Of a stretch of DNA of 64,000 nucleotides, positions 1-9,884 are shown piece after piece. The translations under genes and the position numbers were made by a program. Under the pieces are notes generated by a model. That model did no database searches. It was given only the letters and a program-made list of their open reading frames with translations, and had not been told where the DNA came from. How positions within the stretch are numbered: the stretch's first letter is position 1; each line of letters starts with the position of its first letter. The DNA is from Gammaproteobacteria bacterium (lineage in GTDB: Bacteria > Pseudomonadota > Gammaproteobacteria > JASBUN01), in NCBI GenBank assembly GCA_030147845.1, contig JASBUN010000058.1, forward strand, positions 307,585-371,584, given 5' to 3'.

Positions 1-9
1 TTGCCAGCC

Positions 10-345
10 TTACGACTTGCTGACGTCGCCATCGCGACCGCTGCCATTGGCCGTCGGTTTGCTCGGCAGGATGCTTTCGACTTCGTCATGCGGACGCGCG
101 ATGATGTGCGCAGCCGCAAGCCCGTCGCCGACGCGCTCGCAGGCATCGGCGCCGGCACGCACTGCCGCGTTCACAGCGCCGGTCTCACCGCGTACGAGCA
201 CGGTGACGTAACCGCCGCCGACGAACTGCCGGCTGATCAGGCGCACTTCCGAGGCCTTGGTCATGGCGTCGGCGGCTTCAATCGCCGGAACCAGACCACG
301 GGTCTCGATCATGCCCAGTGCAATGCCCATCTTCTCGCTAGCCAT
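10..345 (-). CDS. csoS1: Carboxysome shell hexamer protein CsoS1 (BMC-H)
   Basis: MGIALGMIETRGLVPAIEAADAMTKASEVRLI...GGGYVTVLVRGETGAVNAAVRAGADA is a canonical BMC-H sequence; sits in the cso operon. Confidence 0.97.
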   Translation of the reverse strand: MASEKMGIALGMIETRGLVPAIEAADAMTKASEVRLISRQFVGGGYVTVLVRGETGAVNAAVRAGADACERVGDGLAAAHIIARPHDEVESILPSKPTANGSGRDGDVSKS

Positions 346-392
346 CGTCGTAACTCCTCAAATAAAAGTCATTGATTAATTGAATACCGACC

Positions 393-695
393 TTACGCCG
401 TCGGGCTGGTCGGCAGGATGCTTTCGACTTCGTTATGCGGACGCGCGATGATGTGCGCAGCCGCAAGCCCGTCGCCGACGCGCTCGCAGGCATCCGCACC
501 GGCGCGCACCGCCGCGTTCACCGCGCCGGTCTCACCGCGCACGAGCACGGTGACGTAACCGCCACCAACGAACTGCCGACCGATAAGGCGCACTTCCGAT
601 GCCTTGGTCATGGCGTCGGCAGCTTCAATCGCCGGAACCAGGCCGCGGGTCTCGATCATGCCCAGTGCAATACCCATCTTCTCGTTTGTTGCCAT
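393..695 (-). CDS. csoS1: Carboxysome shell hexamer protein CsoS1 paralog (BMC-H)
   Basis: Nearly identical to the neighbouring BMC-H protein. Confidence 0.97.
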   Translation of the reverse strand: MATNEKMGIALGMIETRGLVPAIEAADAMTKASEVRLIGRQFVGGGYVTVLVRGETGAVNAAVRAGADACERVGDGLAAAHIIARPHNEVESILPTSPTA

Positions 696-757
696 GTTCA
701 GTCTCCTATCATTTCAATAGTTGAAAAGCCATCAAACCGTTTTCCGGCCTGTCTTGT

Positions 758-1018
758 TCAAGAGCGCCACTGCTCCTCGCTCCAGTGATCGATGATTCCA
801 CCGATCGTCATGTCCGTCGTAATGTTGGGGTTGCCCGCCGCGATTCGCGCGGCCGAAATCCCGATCGTAATAACAAAGTCCCCCGGCTTGCAGCCAATCG
901 GATCGAGCGCCACCTGCAGGTTGCCCGCATAATCCTCGACCACGCGCAGCGACTTGGCAGCGAGCCAGAAGTTGCGCTTCGTCGTGACCAGATCGCGAAC
1001 GACACGCATGATTTCCAT
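758..1018 (-). CDS. csoS4B: Carboxysome vertex pentamer protein CsoS4B (BMC-P)
   Basis: MEIMRVVRDLVTTKRN...LQVALDPIGCKPGDFVITIGISAARIAAGN; BMC-P signature. Confidence 0.95.
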   Translation of the reverse strand: MEIMRVVRDLVTTKRNFWLAAKSLRVVEDYAGNLQVALDPIGCKPGDFVITIGISAARIAAGNPNITTDMTIGGIIDHWSEEQWRS

Positions 1019-1288
1019 TTACTTACCCGCCTCTTTGCCGCCTTCCTCCCAATAGTCGATGATGCCGACAATGGTGAGGTCGCTCGGGTAGTCGTTGCTA
1101 CCGGCAGCGGTGCGTGCCGCCGAGCTTCCGACCACGATCACCCAGTCGCCGGGCTTACAGCCCACCGGATCGACCGCGACCTGCTTGACACTACTAGTGG
1201 TCTCCTTGACCACCAGTAGCCGCCGGTTGCCGAGCTGACCAATACGGGCAGTCGCCACGAGCGTGTTTTCAACCTGACAGATTTTCAT
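1019..1288 (-). CDS. csoS4A: Carboxysome vertex pentamer protein CsoS4A (BMC-P)
   Basis: MKICQVENTLVATARIGQLGNRRLLVVKE...VDPVGCKPGDWVIVVGSSAAR; start placed at MKIC inside the longer ORF. Confidence 0.95.
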   Translation of the reverse strand: MKICQVENTLVATARIGQLGNRRLLVVKETTSSVKQVAVDPVGCKPGDWVIVVGSSAARTAAGSNDYPSDLTIVGIIDYWEEGGKEAGK

Positions 1289-2886
1289 TGTCTTGACTCC
1301 GATTTGTTGCAACCGCAGGCGCAGCGCTGACCGGCCGGCGCCTGCTGCGCGTCGATATCCTCGAGCTTGCTGCCGGCTACTACGCCGTCCTTCACCGTGG
1401 CATAGGTGTATAACCAGCCCTCGCGCAACAGCTCGGGGTAGCGCGCATGGATCGCACGGGTGAGCCGCCGACAGCGCGCCACCGCACGGTCCCGCGAGCC
1501 CGGCACCCGTCCGTCGTAGCGGAAATGGACGAAGGTCGGGATGGGCAAGTCGTGCGCCATGTTCACCTTTCTGAAAATCTTGATACCTACGTCCATGTCG
1601 GCTGCACCTTCCTCGATCGTTTCCATCTGCGCCTGATAGGCGAGATTACGCATCTGTACGTCGTCAAAACTGTCGCCGACGGTAATGAACCGCTCGGTGT
1701 GACCCAGGTCGACGTAGCGGCCGTCGTGATAGGTGCGTACATAGTCGATCTGCGCCATGTTGTTCTTGAGCAGATAGCCGCAGAACCAGCGCATACCCTC
1801 GGTCGCCGCATCGTCCGGCGACACGCCCGCGCAATCGGCAACGGCAAGGCGAATCGCCTCCTTGGCCTCGTCGCGCGAGAGGCTCGCGGTACGTTCGAAC
1901 AACACGCGGTTATCGATGCAGCGGTTCAGAGTGATCTCGCCGCGCGCATCCGGCACGTGCACTTTGATCGCGTCAGTGTCGGTGTCGACGCCAACCAGCA
2001 GCGTCGCCACCGATGCGCCGCAGCAGTGACTATTCTCGATCGCACGCGCGAAATCGTTCAGGCGTTCGAGCAGCGCCTGCGCGGCCTTGCGTTCGTCGCT
2101 GCCATGCGCGGCACAGCCTTCGTGATCCGGCTGCGAGCTGCTCAGGTGATACACACCGATCTTGAGATAGCGAGTCGGCTCATCCGCCGCGTTGGGTAAT
2201 CCTTCGCGGTAGCGGCGCAACTCAGTCTGTTCCCAATTGCGCAGGCTCTCATCGACATCGAACATGCTGCCGGCAAATGACTTGCGATGAACGACTACCG
2301 CCGGCGGCACGCGTAAAATGTAATCGACCACGCCGCTCAAACGGCCATCGGCGCAGGGCGTGATGTCGATCGCGTGGAAGCCCCACTTGCGTATGACCTC
2401 ATCAGCCGGCTCGCCCTCCGAGAGGTCGGCGTAGCTGCGGTCGAAATTGCGATCCGCGAGTTGACGAAAGGTCTGAAACACGCTGTAGGCATAAAGTCCC
2501 CGCATGTTGAGCGGCCGAGCCCAGCTTGATTTCAGGCACGAGTCCGGCAACTCGAAACCGAGGCGGCTACGCACGAGCTGCTGGATGCGATCAGCGCCAC
2601 CGTCTTGATACTGAAGCCCCGCCGCATCTTTCAACGCCGGCTCGATGGCCGCGAACGCCGCAGTGATCTCGCTCTCGCGCTCGAGCAAGCGGCGATTATG
2701 CACTTCATCATAGAGCGGGTGTGCACCAGCCGGAGCTATGTTGCCGGACACCGCCGGCGTCTGTCCGAACATGGCCAGATACGGATCGGTCACCGCCGGC
2801 CTAGCGTCATACGCGCCGGGGTTATAGATCCCGCCCACATTGGGACGTCTGCTGCCCGTTGACGACATCACGTGATCGTTCCTCAA
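1285..2886 (-). CDS. csoSCA: Carboxysomal carbonic anhydrase CsoSCA
   Basis: 533 aa at the expected operon position; RYLKIGVYHLSSSQPDHEGCAAHGSDERKAAQALLERL and HCCGASVATLLVGVDTDTDAI segments. Confidence 0.95.
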   Translation of the reverse strand: MRNDHVMSSTGSRRPNVGGIYNPGAYDARPAVTDPYLAMFGQTPAVSGNIAPAGAHPLYDEVHNRRLLERESEITAAFAAIEPALKDAAGLQYQDGGADRIQQLVRSRLGFELPDSCLKSSWARPLNMRGLYAYSVFQTFRQLADRNFDRSYADLSEGEPADEVIRKWGFHAIDITPCADGRLSGVVDYILRVPPAVVVHRKSFAGSMFDVDESLRNWEQTELRRYREGLPNAADEPTRYLKIGVYHLSSSQPDHEGCAAHGSDERKAAQALLERLNDFARAIENSHCCGASVATLLVGVDTDTDAIKVHVPDARGEITLNRCIDNRVLFERTASLSRDEAKEAIRLAVADCAGVSPDDAATEGMRWFCGYLLKNNMAQIDYVRTYHDGRYVDLGHTERFITVGDSFDDVQMRNLAYQAQMETIEEGAADMDVGIKIFRKVNMAHDLPIPTFVHFRYDGRVPGSRDRAVARCRRLTRAIHARYPELLREGWLYTYATVKDGVVAGSKLEDIDAQQAPAGQRCACGCNKSESRQ

Positions 2887-2892
2887 GCCGCC

Positions 2893-4908
2893 TTAGCCCT
2901 GAGCCCCGCCCGAGAGCGTGACCCTGGCGCCTGACTTCGCCGACCAACCCACCATGCCGGTGACGTGATGCGTCGGCGTGCGATGCTCACCCTTGCCCTT
3001 GAACAGCCCGGCGCCGGCGAAGGCCTGCGGTTGGCCCGCGCGCTCGCTCGGATTGCGCTCGACTGCGATGTAGTCCTCGGTGCCGGTCACATTGCTGTTC
3101 TCGGTCCAGGCGCTACCGGTAATGGTCGGGCCTTCGACGCGGCCCTCACCGGTCACTTGGCCGCGCGCAGGGCGCTCGCCATTTGCACGCGGATTGAAGT
3201 AAAACTCCCGGTTACCGGTAACCTTGCCCTCGCCAATGGCGAACGACCCGGTGATACGTCCGGCCGCGCTCGGCGCCTGCGCCGCACTGGCGTCGGCGCT
3301 CAAGTGCGCCTCGCGCTGCGGCGAGTGCACGCTGAAGCGTGTGTTGATCTGCTCGATGGCGTCGCCTTGCGTTTCTTCGGCGACTGCCTCCCGGTAGTAC
3401 GGCGTGCCCGTAATGCTGTGCCCGGAACCACGTTGCGTGCCGGTGACGTGATCCACGCTCAGCGGTGTATCGCCCGTGACGCGGCTGCCCGCGGTCGCTG
3501 GCGCCACCGCCGGAGCACCGCCCGGGCACACCGCCTCGTACTGACCCGGACCGGCGTAGGGAGTGCCGGTGATGGAGTTACACACGCCGTATTCATCGCC
3601 CGTGACGTGATCGCTATGCTCGACGTCCACGCCGGTGATGCGCTGGCGGCTCCAGGTTTCGGACTCGGCCACTTTGGCGCCGGTGACCGGATCACGGCGC
3701 CCACTACCCATAGACTCCCGGCCTGCGCGCGCGACGTCACTACCGGTTTCGCACAGTGCCTGGCGCGCAGCGGGCATGAGATACTGTTCGCCCGTGATCG
3801 GTCGGCACGAGCCGCGCTCGTCGCCGGTCACGTTGGCGCTACGTCCCACAGCGGAGCCGGAGATCGGCAGACCGCCGTCGGTAAATTCGAGCGCGCGCTC
3901 GCGACTGCGTTCGCGCGAGCCGACTGCCTTCGCGGCGCGGCCTAGATTGGTGCCGAACACCGTGCTGCCGTGCGGGTTATGCTGACGCTGGAACTGCATT
4001 GAGGAATACGCTCCAGACTCGCGCCGCTCCAGCAAATCATCGACGAGCTGCTGATCGGCCTCACCGGTAATCTGGATACCGCTACTATATTCGTCACCCG
4101 TGATAGAGACCTTACTGCGCACCTGCGTGCCGGTGACCATCAGGCCGCCAGTGGTGCGCGAAGCACCGACCTTGATGCCGCCTTCACGCGGCTGGAACCC
4201 GGTCTCCTTACCGATGTACTGCGAGCCGGTCACCTGCAAGGATGAACCGCGTTCGTCGCCTGTCATGTTCATACCGCGACCGATGCGCACGCCGGTCACC
4301 CTGCCGCCCTGATAGGTTTCACTGCTCGCGACCTTGGGCGCGTAATTCAGTTGAGTAGCATTGCGCACGCGTCCGCTGGGGCGCGCAGGCGGCGTATCGC
4401 CGCGACCATTCCTGGCACGCGCGGCGCGCATCGCCTGGGCGGCCATACGCGCGGAACCGGCGGTCCGCACCGGTTGCGCTGTATTACCTGCGCCGTTGCC
4501 TGGTGCGCTTTGTAGCGCTGCGGTCGGCGTGGGCGTCGTGTTGCCGGCAGACGCGGCCGCCGGCGCTGAATTCGTGAATTGACGCAGTGCGCTCTTGCCA
4601 AGCGCCAGCGCCTGGCGCCGCGCACGCGACAACTCGCGGCCGGAGAGCGCACGGCTGGTGCCCGCCGGCACCGAGGACGCCGGCGTGACGGCCGGCTGCA
4701 CCGGCGTCGCGCCCGCCGCCGGTGCCTGTACCGCGGGCGACGAAACAGTCGTGGTGGTCGGCACGGAAATCAGACTCGCGCTACGGTTGCCCGTACGCTG
4801 GCGTTCGCTCGCAGGCGGCAACGCCGCCTTACCTTGGGCGAGCTGCGCGCGGCGTGCGCGCGAAGCATCGCGGCCACCCTCGGCCATGATCGCTGTAGTC
4901 GTATTCAT
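2893..4908 (-). CDS. csoS2: Carboxysome assembly scaffold CsoS2
   Basis: Basic N-terminal repeats (SRARRQALALGKSAL) and many VTG/ITG repeats (VTGDEYGVCNSITGTPYAG); start set at MNTTTAIM. Confidence 0.96.
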   Translation of the reverse strand: MNTTTAIMAEGGRDASRARRAQLAQGKAALPPASERQRTGNRSASLISVPTTTTVSSPAVQAPAAGATPVQPAVTPASSVPAGTSRALSGRELSRARRQALALGKSALRQFTNSAPAAASAGNTTPTPTAALQSAPGNGAGNTAQPVRTAGSARMAAQAMRAARARNGRGDTPPARPSGRVRNATQLNYAPKVASSETYQGGRVTGVRIGRGMNMTGDERGSSLQVTGSQYIGKETGFQPREGGIKVGASRTTGGLMVTGTQVRSKVSITGDEYSSGIQITGEADQQLVDDLLERRESGAYSSMQFQRQHNPHGSTVFGTNLGRAAKAVGSRERSRERALEFTDGGLPISGSAVGRSANVTGDERGSCRPITGEQYLMPAARQALCETGSDVARAGRESMGSGRRDPVTGAKVAESETWSRQRITGVDVEHSDHVTGDEYGVCNSITGTPYAGPGQYEAVCPGGAPAVAPATAGSRVTGDTPLSVDHVTGTQRGSGHSITGTPYYREAVAEETQGDAIEQINTRFSVHSPQREAHLSADASAAQAPSAAGRITGSFAIGEGKVTGNREFYFNPRANGERPARGQVTGEGRVEGPTITGSAWTENSNVTGTEDYIAVERNPSERAGQPQAFAGAGLFKGKGEHRTPTHHVTGMVGWSAKSGARVTLSGGAQG

Positions 4909-4987
4909 GCAGTCATCCTCAATCAATCACATCGCATTCCCACGCACGCGTCGTCCTCCATCGCTGCGTGTTGAACTCCGCCTTCCG

Positions 4988-5329
4988 TTAGCGACTTCCG
5001 GCACGGTGGACGATAAACGCCGTGCCCATGCTCTGTGCGTAGTTGTCATAGCCGACCAGCCGCACGTGGTGTCCCGGGTTGGCGCGATGACAGGCTTCGA
5101 TTTCGGCCAGGATCTTCTCGACCGAGGTCTCACCGAAGAACGGCAGCTTCCACATGTACCAGTAGTGCGAGAACGCCTTTTCCGGCTCGGTGTGCTCGAT
5201 TGACGGATTCCAGCCCTGATTCACCAGATACTGGATCTGCTTGCGGATATTGTCCGGCGATAGCGGCGGCAGATACGAAAAGGTTTCTCCCCTGCGTTCC
5301 GTGGCCTTGTATGGTTGAACTTCTGGCAT
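4988..5329 (-). CDS. cbbS: RuBisCO form IA small subunit
   Basis: [57 protein letters not shown]. Confidence 0.98.
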   Translation of the reverse strand: MPEVQPYKATERRGETFSYLPPLSPDNIRKQIQYLVNQGWNPSIEHTEPEKAFSHYWYMWKLPFFGETSVEKILAEIEACHRANPGHHVRLVGYDNYAQSMGTAFIVHRAGSR

Positions 5330-5370
5330 GGTCGTAACTCCTTCGAAATAGGTTCAGTGAATACCGGCGC

Positions 5371-6792
5371 TCAGCGCTTCTGCGCGTCGAGCTTGTCGAC
5401 CGTATCGAACTCGAACTTGATCTCTTTCCATGTCTCCATGGCGATCTTGAGTTCGGGCGAGTGCTGCGCCGCCTCAGTGAGAATCTCGCGGCCCTCGCGT
5501 TCAACTGCACGACCCTGATTACGCGCCTCAACGCAGGCCTCGACAGCCACGCGGTTGGCCGCCGCACCCGCGGCGTTGCCCCACGGATGGCCGAGCGTGC
5601 CGCCACCGAACTGCAAACATGAATCGTCGCCGAAGATCGCAACTAGAGCGGGCATATGCCACACATGGATACCGCCGGAGGCCACCGGCACCACGCCCGG
5701 CATGGAGCCCCAGTCCTGATCGAAGAAGATGCCGCGGCTACGGCTCTCCGGCACGAAAGACTCGCGCATCAGATCGATCCAGCCGATGGTCGCTTCGCGG
5801 TCGCCCTCGAGCTTGCCGACGACGGTACCGGAGTGCAGATGGTCGCCGCCGGACAGACGCAGACATTTGGTCAGTACGCGGAAGTGAATGCCGTGGTAGG
5901 GGTTGCGGTCGATTACCGCATGCATCGCGCGGTGAATGTGCAGCAACACGCCGTTTCTGCGGCACCAATTGGCCAGCGTGGTATTGGCCGTGAAGCCGCC
6001 GGTCAGGAAGTCATGCATGATAATAGGTGCGCCCAGGCTCTTGGCGAACTCAGCACGTTCCAGCATGTCCTCGCACGTCGGTGCGGTAACGTTCAGATAG
6101 TGACCCTTGCGCTCGCCGGTTTCCGCCTCGGCCTTGTGCACGGCCTCCATCACGAACTCGAAACGATGACGCCAGCGCATGAACGGCTGCGAGTTGATGT
6201 TTTCATCGTCCTTGGTAAAGTCGAGTCCGCCACGCAGACATTCGTATACGGCACGGCCGTAGTTCTTGGCCGAAAGGCCGAGCTTCGGTTTGATGGTGCA
6301 ACCGAGCATCGGGCGGCCGTACTTGTTAAGGCGATCACGTTCAACCTGAATGCCGTTCGGCGGGCCCCCGCAGGTCTTCACATACGCGACCGGGAAGCGC
6401 AAATCTTCCAGCCGCAGACTGCGGATCGCCTTGAAGCCGAACACGTTGCCGACCAGCGATGTCAGGACGTTCACCACCGAGCCTTCCTCGAATAAATCGA
6501 TGGGATAGGCGACGAAGGCATAAAACGCGCTCGCATCGCCAGGTACCGGCTCGATGTGATAAGCGCGACCCTTATAGTAATCGAGGTCGGTCAGAAGGTC
6601 GGTCCACACTGTGGTCCACGTGCCCGTGGACGACTCTGCCGCCACTGCCGCCGCCGCTTCTTCCGGCGGTACGCCAGCCTGCGCCACGACCTTGAAGCAT
6701 GCCAACAGGTCCGTGTCGAGCGGCACGTAGTCCGGTGTCCAGTAGGTCGTGCGGTAGTCTTTGACGCCTGCTTGATAGGTCTTCTCAGCCAT
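5371..6792 (-). CDS. cbbL: RuBisCO form IA large subunit
   Basis: [45 protein letters not shown] and typical C-terminus. Confidence 0.99.
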   Translation of the reverse strand: MAEKTYQAGVKDYRTTYWTPDYVPLDTDLLACFKVVAQAGVPPEEAAAAVAAESSTGTWTTVWTDLLTDLDYYKGRAYHIEPVPGDASAFYAFVAYPIDLFEEGSVVNVLTSLVGNVFGFKAIRSLRLEDLRFPVAYVKTCGGPPNGIQVERDRLNKYGRPMLGCTIKPKLGLSAKNYGRAVYECLRGGLDFTKDDENINSQPFMRWRHRFEFVMEAVHKAEAETGERKGHYLNVTAPTCEDMLERAEFAKSLGAPIIMHDFLTGGFTANTTLANWCRRNGVLLHIHRAMHAVIDRNPYHGIHFRVLTKCLRLSGGDHLHSGTVVGKLEGDREATIGWIDLMRESFVPESRSRGIFFDQDWGSMPGVVPVASGGIHVWHMPALVAIFGDDSCLQFGGGTLGHPWGNAAGAAANRVAVEACVEARNQGRAVEREGREILTEAAQHSPELKIAMETWKEIKFEFDTVDKLDAQKR

Positions 6793-7461
6793 GTTCGCTC
6801 CTACAATAAATTATGTTGAACCGTTTTACCGCCCGGTGAATTTCCGCTTCGGTCTCCACCGGCTCATAACTTTCGGCGCCACTACGCTCGCGTCGCCCTG
6901 TCTGTGTCGTTGCCCGCGCGACCCCGGGCTCTATTGGGCACAAACAATAAACGGACACTGATGCAAGGAGAAATAGATATTTGAAATACGACCTATAGAT
7001 TTTCACGTGCTGAGTGTCAGGGCCGGCGCGTGGACCGCTGTTTTAGGAAAACTCCGACTTGTGCCTTCGCGATACTAAAGCCAGGCCGAAGCTAAGGTTT
7101 TCGGCGTTGAATCCTGTTAGTATTTTCTTTACGCTGCTGCGTTGAATCATCCTGCACATCACTAGCGTTAGAAAGATAGAGAGACTGCGCCTGTCCGCAC
7201 CGATGCCAAATGCACATATAGACGCACGTAGATTGGTGCAATCGCGAATTTCTATTTCCTGCCGGCGCTCGCACCGCCTATCGTTCGACCTCATTCGACG
7301 ACACGCCGCGTTCAGACGCACGCCTCCGCGGTCTCGGCATTCACTGTGCCCGAGCGGCACGCCTGATGCGAATCGTGACGACCATACAGCATCATCTGCA
7401 GCGAATCCCGATTTGTTGCGGCACTGCGCGACGTTGACCCGAATCGAGGAAATTTGACCAG
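6793..7461. promoter_or_regulatory. Divergent control region between the carboxysome and DAB operons
   Basis: 669-bp gap between oppositely oriented cbbL and dabB; no convincing CDS. Confidence 0.6.
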
Positions 7462-9141
7462 GTGGACAAACTGACCATTCTGCTACCGGCCATACCTTTA
7501 CTCTCGGCCGTCATCATCTCCCTATTTGCGGGCGGGCAACGGCGCCGCGTGGCGCGGATCAGCACGGGTTTCTCCACCCTGACGTTACTGGTTGCCATCG
7601 CCACGCTGGCGCTGTACCTGCGACATCCGCAGCCGACGCAGGTGTGGCTCGGCGCCAGTTGGGGCAGCCTGTATCTCGATCCGCTGGCCTGTATCATGGC
7701 GCTTGGCGTCGCCGGCATCAGCCTGGTCGTGCACGCCTATTCGGCGCGCTACATGGCGGAAGAGTCTGGCTATACACGATTCTATCTGCTGCTGGACCTG
7801 ATGGCGGCGTCCATCTTGCTGATGGTGACCGCCGGCGATCTGGTCACGCTGCTGGTGGCCTGGCATCTGATCGGCGTGCTGCTGTATTTCATGCTCGGCC
7901 ACGACACGCGGCGCGCGACCGCACAGCGCTACGCCTTCTGGACATTCTTCACCTATCGCCTCGGCGATCTACCGTTGATTCTCGCTGCGGTGCTGTTATA
8001 TCAGGCCTACGGCACGTCGTCTCTTCCGCTGCTGTTCGAGCGCATCGCCGCCGCGCCGGACCCGCACACTGTCTTTGGCCTGCCGCTCATGACGACCGTG
8101 GGTCTGCTGATCGCGCTCGCGGGCTTCGCGCGTTCGGCGCAGTTCCCGCTGCACACATGGCTACCCTACACCATGGAAGGACCGACGCCGGTGTCGGCGC
8201 TGATGCACGCCGGCATCGTCAATGCCGGCGGCTTCATCATAAACCGTTTCGCGCCCGTGTTCGTGCACTCGGGCGACGCGCTGCACGTAGTGTTCGCGGT
8301 CGGTCTGGTCACCGCCATTCTCGGTTCGGTCCTGATGCTGACGCAGAACGACATCAAGAAGGCGTTGGGTTACTCGACCATGGGTCAGATGGGTTTCATG
8401 TTCGTCGAATGCGGCGTCGGTGCTTTTTCACTGGCCGTCTATCATCTAATCGCACACGGTCTGTTCAAAGGCACGCTGTTCCTCAGCGCGGGCGGCGTGA
8501 TCGGTGATGCGCGCAAGCACGACGGCGTACCGCACGATGAAGTCTATACCTTCGTGGTGGAACGCCGGCCGGTCGCCTCGCGCATGCCCTGGGTGGTTGC
8601 CGCGATCATTACCGTGGTGGTGCCGGTGGCGTTGCTTGCTCTGTCGCATTGGCTCGTCGGCGGCCGCTTCGTCCAACAACAGGGCGCGGTTATCCTGCTG
8701 TTCTTCGGTTGGGTCACCGGTGCGCAAGTGCTGTTCGCGACCTACCGGCTGCGCGCCGAGAGCCCGTGGAAGACAATGGCGCTGATCATTTTGTCTTTGA
8801 TTGTCGTGGTGGCCGGCTATACGGTGATCGAGCATGCCTTCGATCTGTTCCTGTATCCAGACCGCGCATTGAGTGAGCGCATCTTTGTCGCCGCCAGCAT
8901 CCCATTGGCTACCTTCGAGATCCTGGTCGCCATCCTCACCGTGGCAACCGTAGCGGGCTGGCTCGCCGCCTACTACACCAACGCCAAGCGCGGTAAGGGC
9001 GATGGCCGCCCGTCGGCACTGCGGCTGGCGTTCTACTCGTTGATCTCGCGTGAGTTCTACATCGCCGACATCTACGCTTGGCTGACCCAAACGGTACTCG
9101 GTCTGTCGCAACGCCTGAACGTGTGGTCGAGGTGGGTATGA
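7462..9141 (+). CDS. dabB: DabB, NuoL/MrpA-like proton-conducting membrane subunit of DAB
   Basis: Proton-channel antiporter motifs (RSAQFPLHTWLPYTMEGPTPVSALMHAGIVNAGGF); upstream of dabA; GTG start. Confidence 0.93.
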   Translation: MDKLTILLPAIPLLSAVIISLFAGGQRRRVARISTGFSTLTLLVAIATLALYLRHPQPTQVWLGASWGSLYLDPLACIMALGVAGISLVVHAYSARYMAEESGYTRFYLLLDLMAASILLMVTAGDLVTLLVAWHLIGVLLYFMLGHDTRRATAQRYAFWTFFTYRLGDLPLILAAVLLYQAYGTSSLPLLFERIAAAPDPHTVFGLPLMTTVGLLIALAGFARSAQFPLHTWLPYTMEGPTPVSALMHAGIVNAGGFIINRFAPVFVHSGDALHVVFAVGLVTAILGSVLMLTQNDIKKALGYSTMGQMGFMFVECGVGAFSLAVYHLIAHGLFKGTLFLSAGGVIGDARKHDGVPHDEVYTFVVERRPVASRMPWVVAAIITVVVPVALLALSHWLVGGRFVQQQGAVILLFFGWVTGAQVLFATYRLRAESPWKTMALIILSLIVVVAGYTVIEHAFDLFLYPDRALSERIFVAASIPLATFEILVAILTVATVAGWLAAYYTNAKRGKGDGRPSALRLAFYSLISREFYIADIYAWLTQTVLGLSQRLNVWSRWV

Positions 9142-9884
9142 CACTGAAACTGACGCTGATCGCGCTGTTCCTGCCGCTGTTCCCGCTAAGTATGGTGCAG
9201 AACCTGATACTTGCGCGGCTGCGCGCGCCGATCGTGCGCGCGGCGCTACTGCTGCTCTGGCCGCAGCTCGGTGTGGCGCTACTGTATACGCTGCAGCCGC
9301 AGATTCCCGCCTTCATCGTCACCTGGGCGCTGCTGAGCGCCGGCTTCTACGCCTTGCGCCTGTTGACCGTGCGTGATCTCGGCCTGTGGGCGGCCTTCCT
9401 CGCCAGTTCTGCACTCGCGCTCAGCTGGGGACTCGCCGTTCGCGGCGTAGACGTCACCACGCTGCGCCTGTTCGTGTTTTGGTTCAGCCTGCCGGCAGCG
9501 CTTTTGGTGCTACTGACCGGCCCGCTGGTGCGGCGCCTCGGCGCTGCTTACGCCGGCCTGTTTACGGGCATCGTCGAGCGGCAGCCTCGCCTGGCGGTAG
9601 TACTGACCGCGGTGGTGTTGAGCACCATCGCCACGCCACCCTTTCCCGGCTTCTTCGCTCTGCTGGATCTGTTGCGAGGACTCGGCAACGCCGCCGCGGT
9701 CGGCGTGCTCGGCGTCTGGCTGCTCTGGGGGTGGGCCGCGACGCGCATATTGCAGGGCTTCGTCGCCGGCAGCGGCCGCGAGATCGTCGCCCCTGACCTC
9801 GCTAAGAGCAGTATGCTGACCTATACAGCCGTGCTCGCCGTACTCGTGGCGGTCGGTCTGCAATTCACCGGAGGTGGTCTATGA
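9138..9884 (+). CDS. Multi-spanning membrane protein between dabB and dabA
   Basis: MTLKLTLIALFLPLFPLSMV...; several hydrophobic spans; 4-nt overlaps with both neighbours indicate coupling. Confidence 0.8.
   Translation: MTLKLTLIALFLPLFPLSMVQNLILARLRAPIVRAALLLLWPQLGVALLYTLQPQIPAFIVTWALLSAGFYALRLLTVRDLGLWAAFLASSALALSWGLAVRGVDVTTLRLFVFWFSLPAALLVLLTGPLVRRLGAAYAGLFTGIVERQPRLAVVLTAVVLSTIATPPFPGFFALLDLLRGLGNAAAVGVLGVWLLWGWAATRILQGFVAGSGREIVAPDLAKSSMLTYTAVLAVLVAVGLQFTGGGL

Noticed and set aside
1447-2199. 250-aa plus-strand ORF
   Set aside because: Antisense to csoSCA; long antisense ORFs are expected in high-GC coding DNA.
7644-8507. 287-aa ORF in another frame of dabB
   Set aside because: Alternative-frame translation with Arg/Ala-rich composition; dabB frame is clearly coding.
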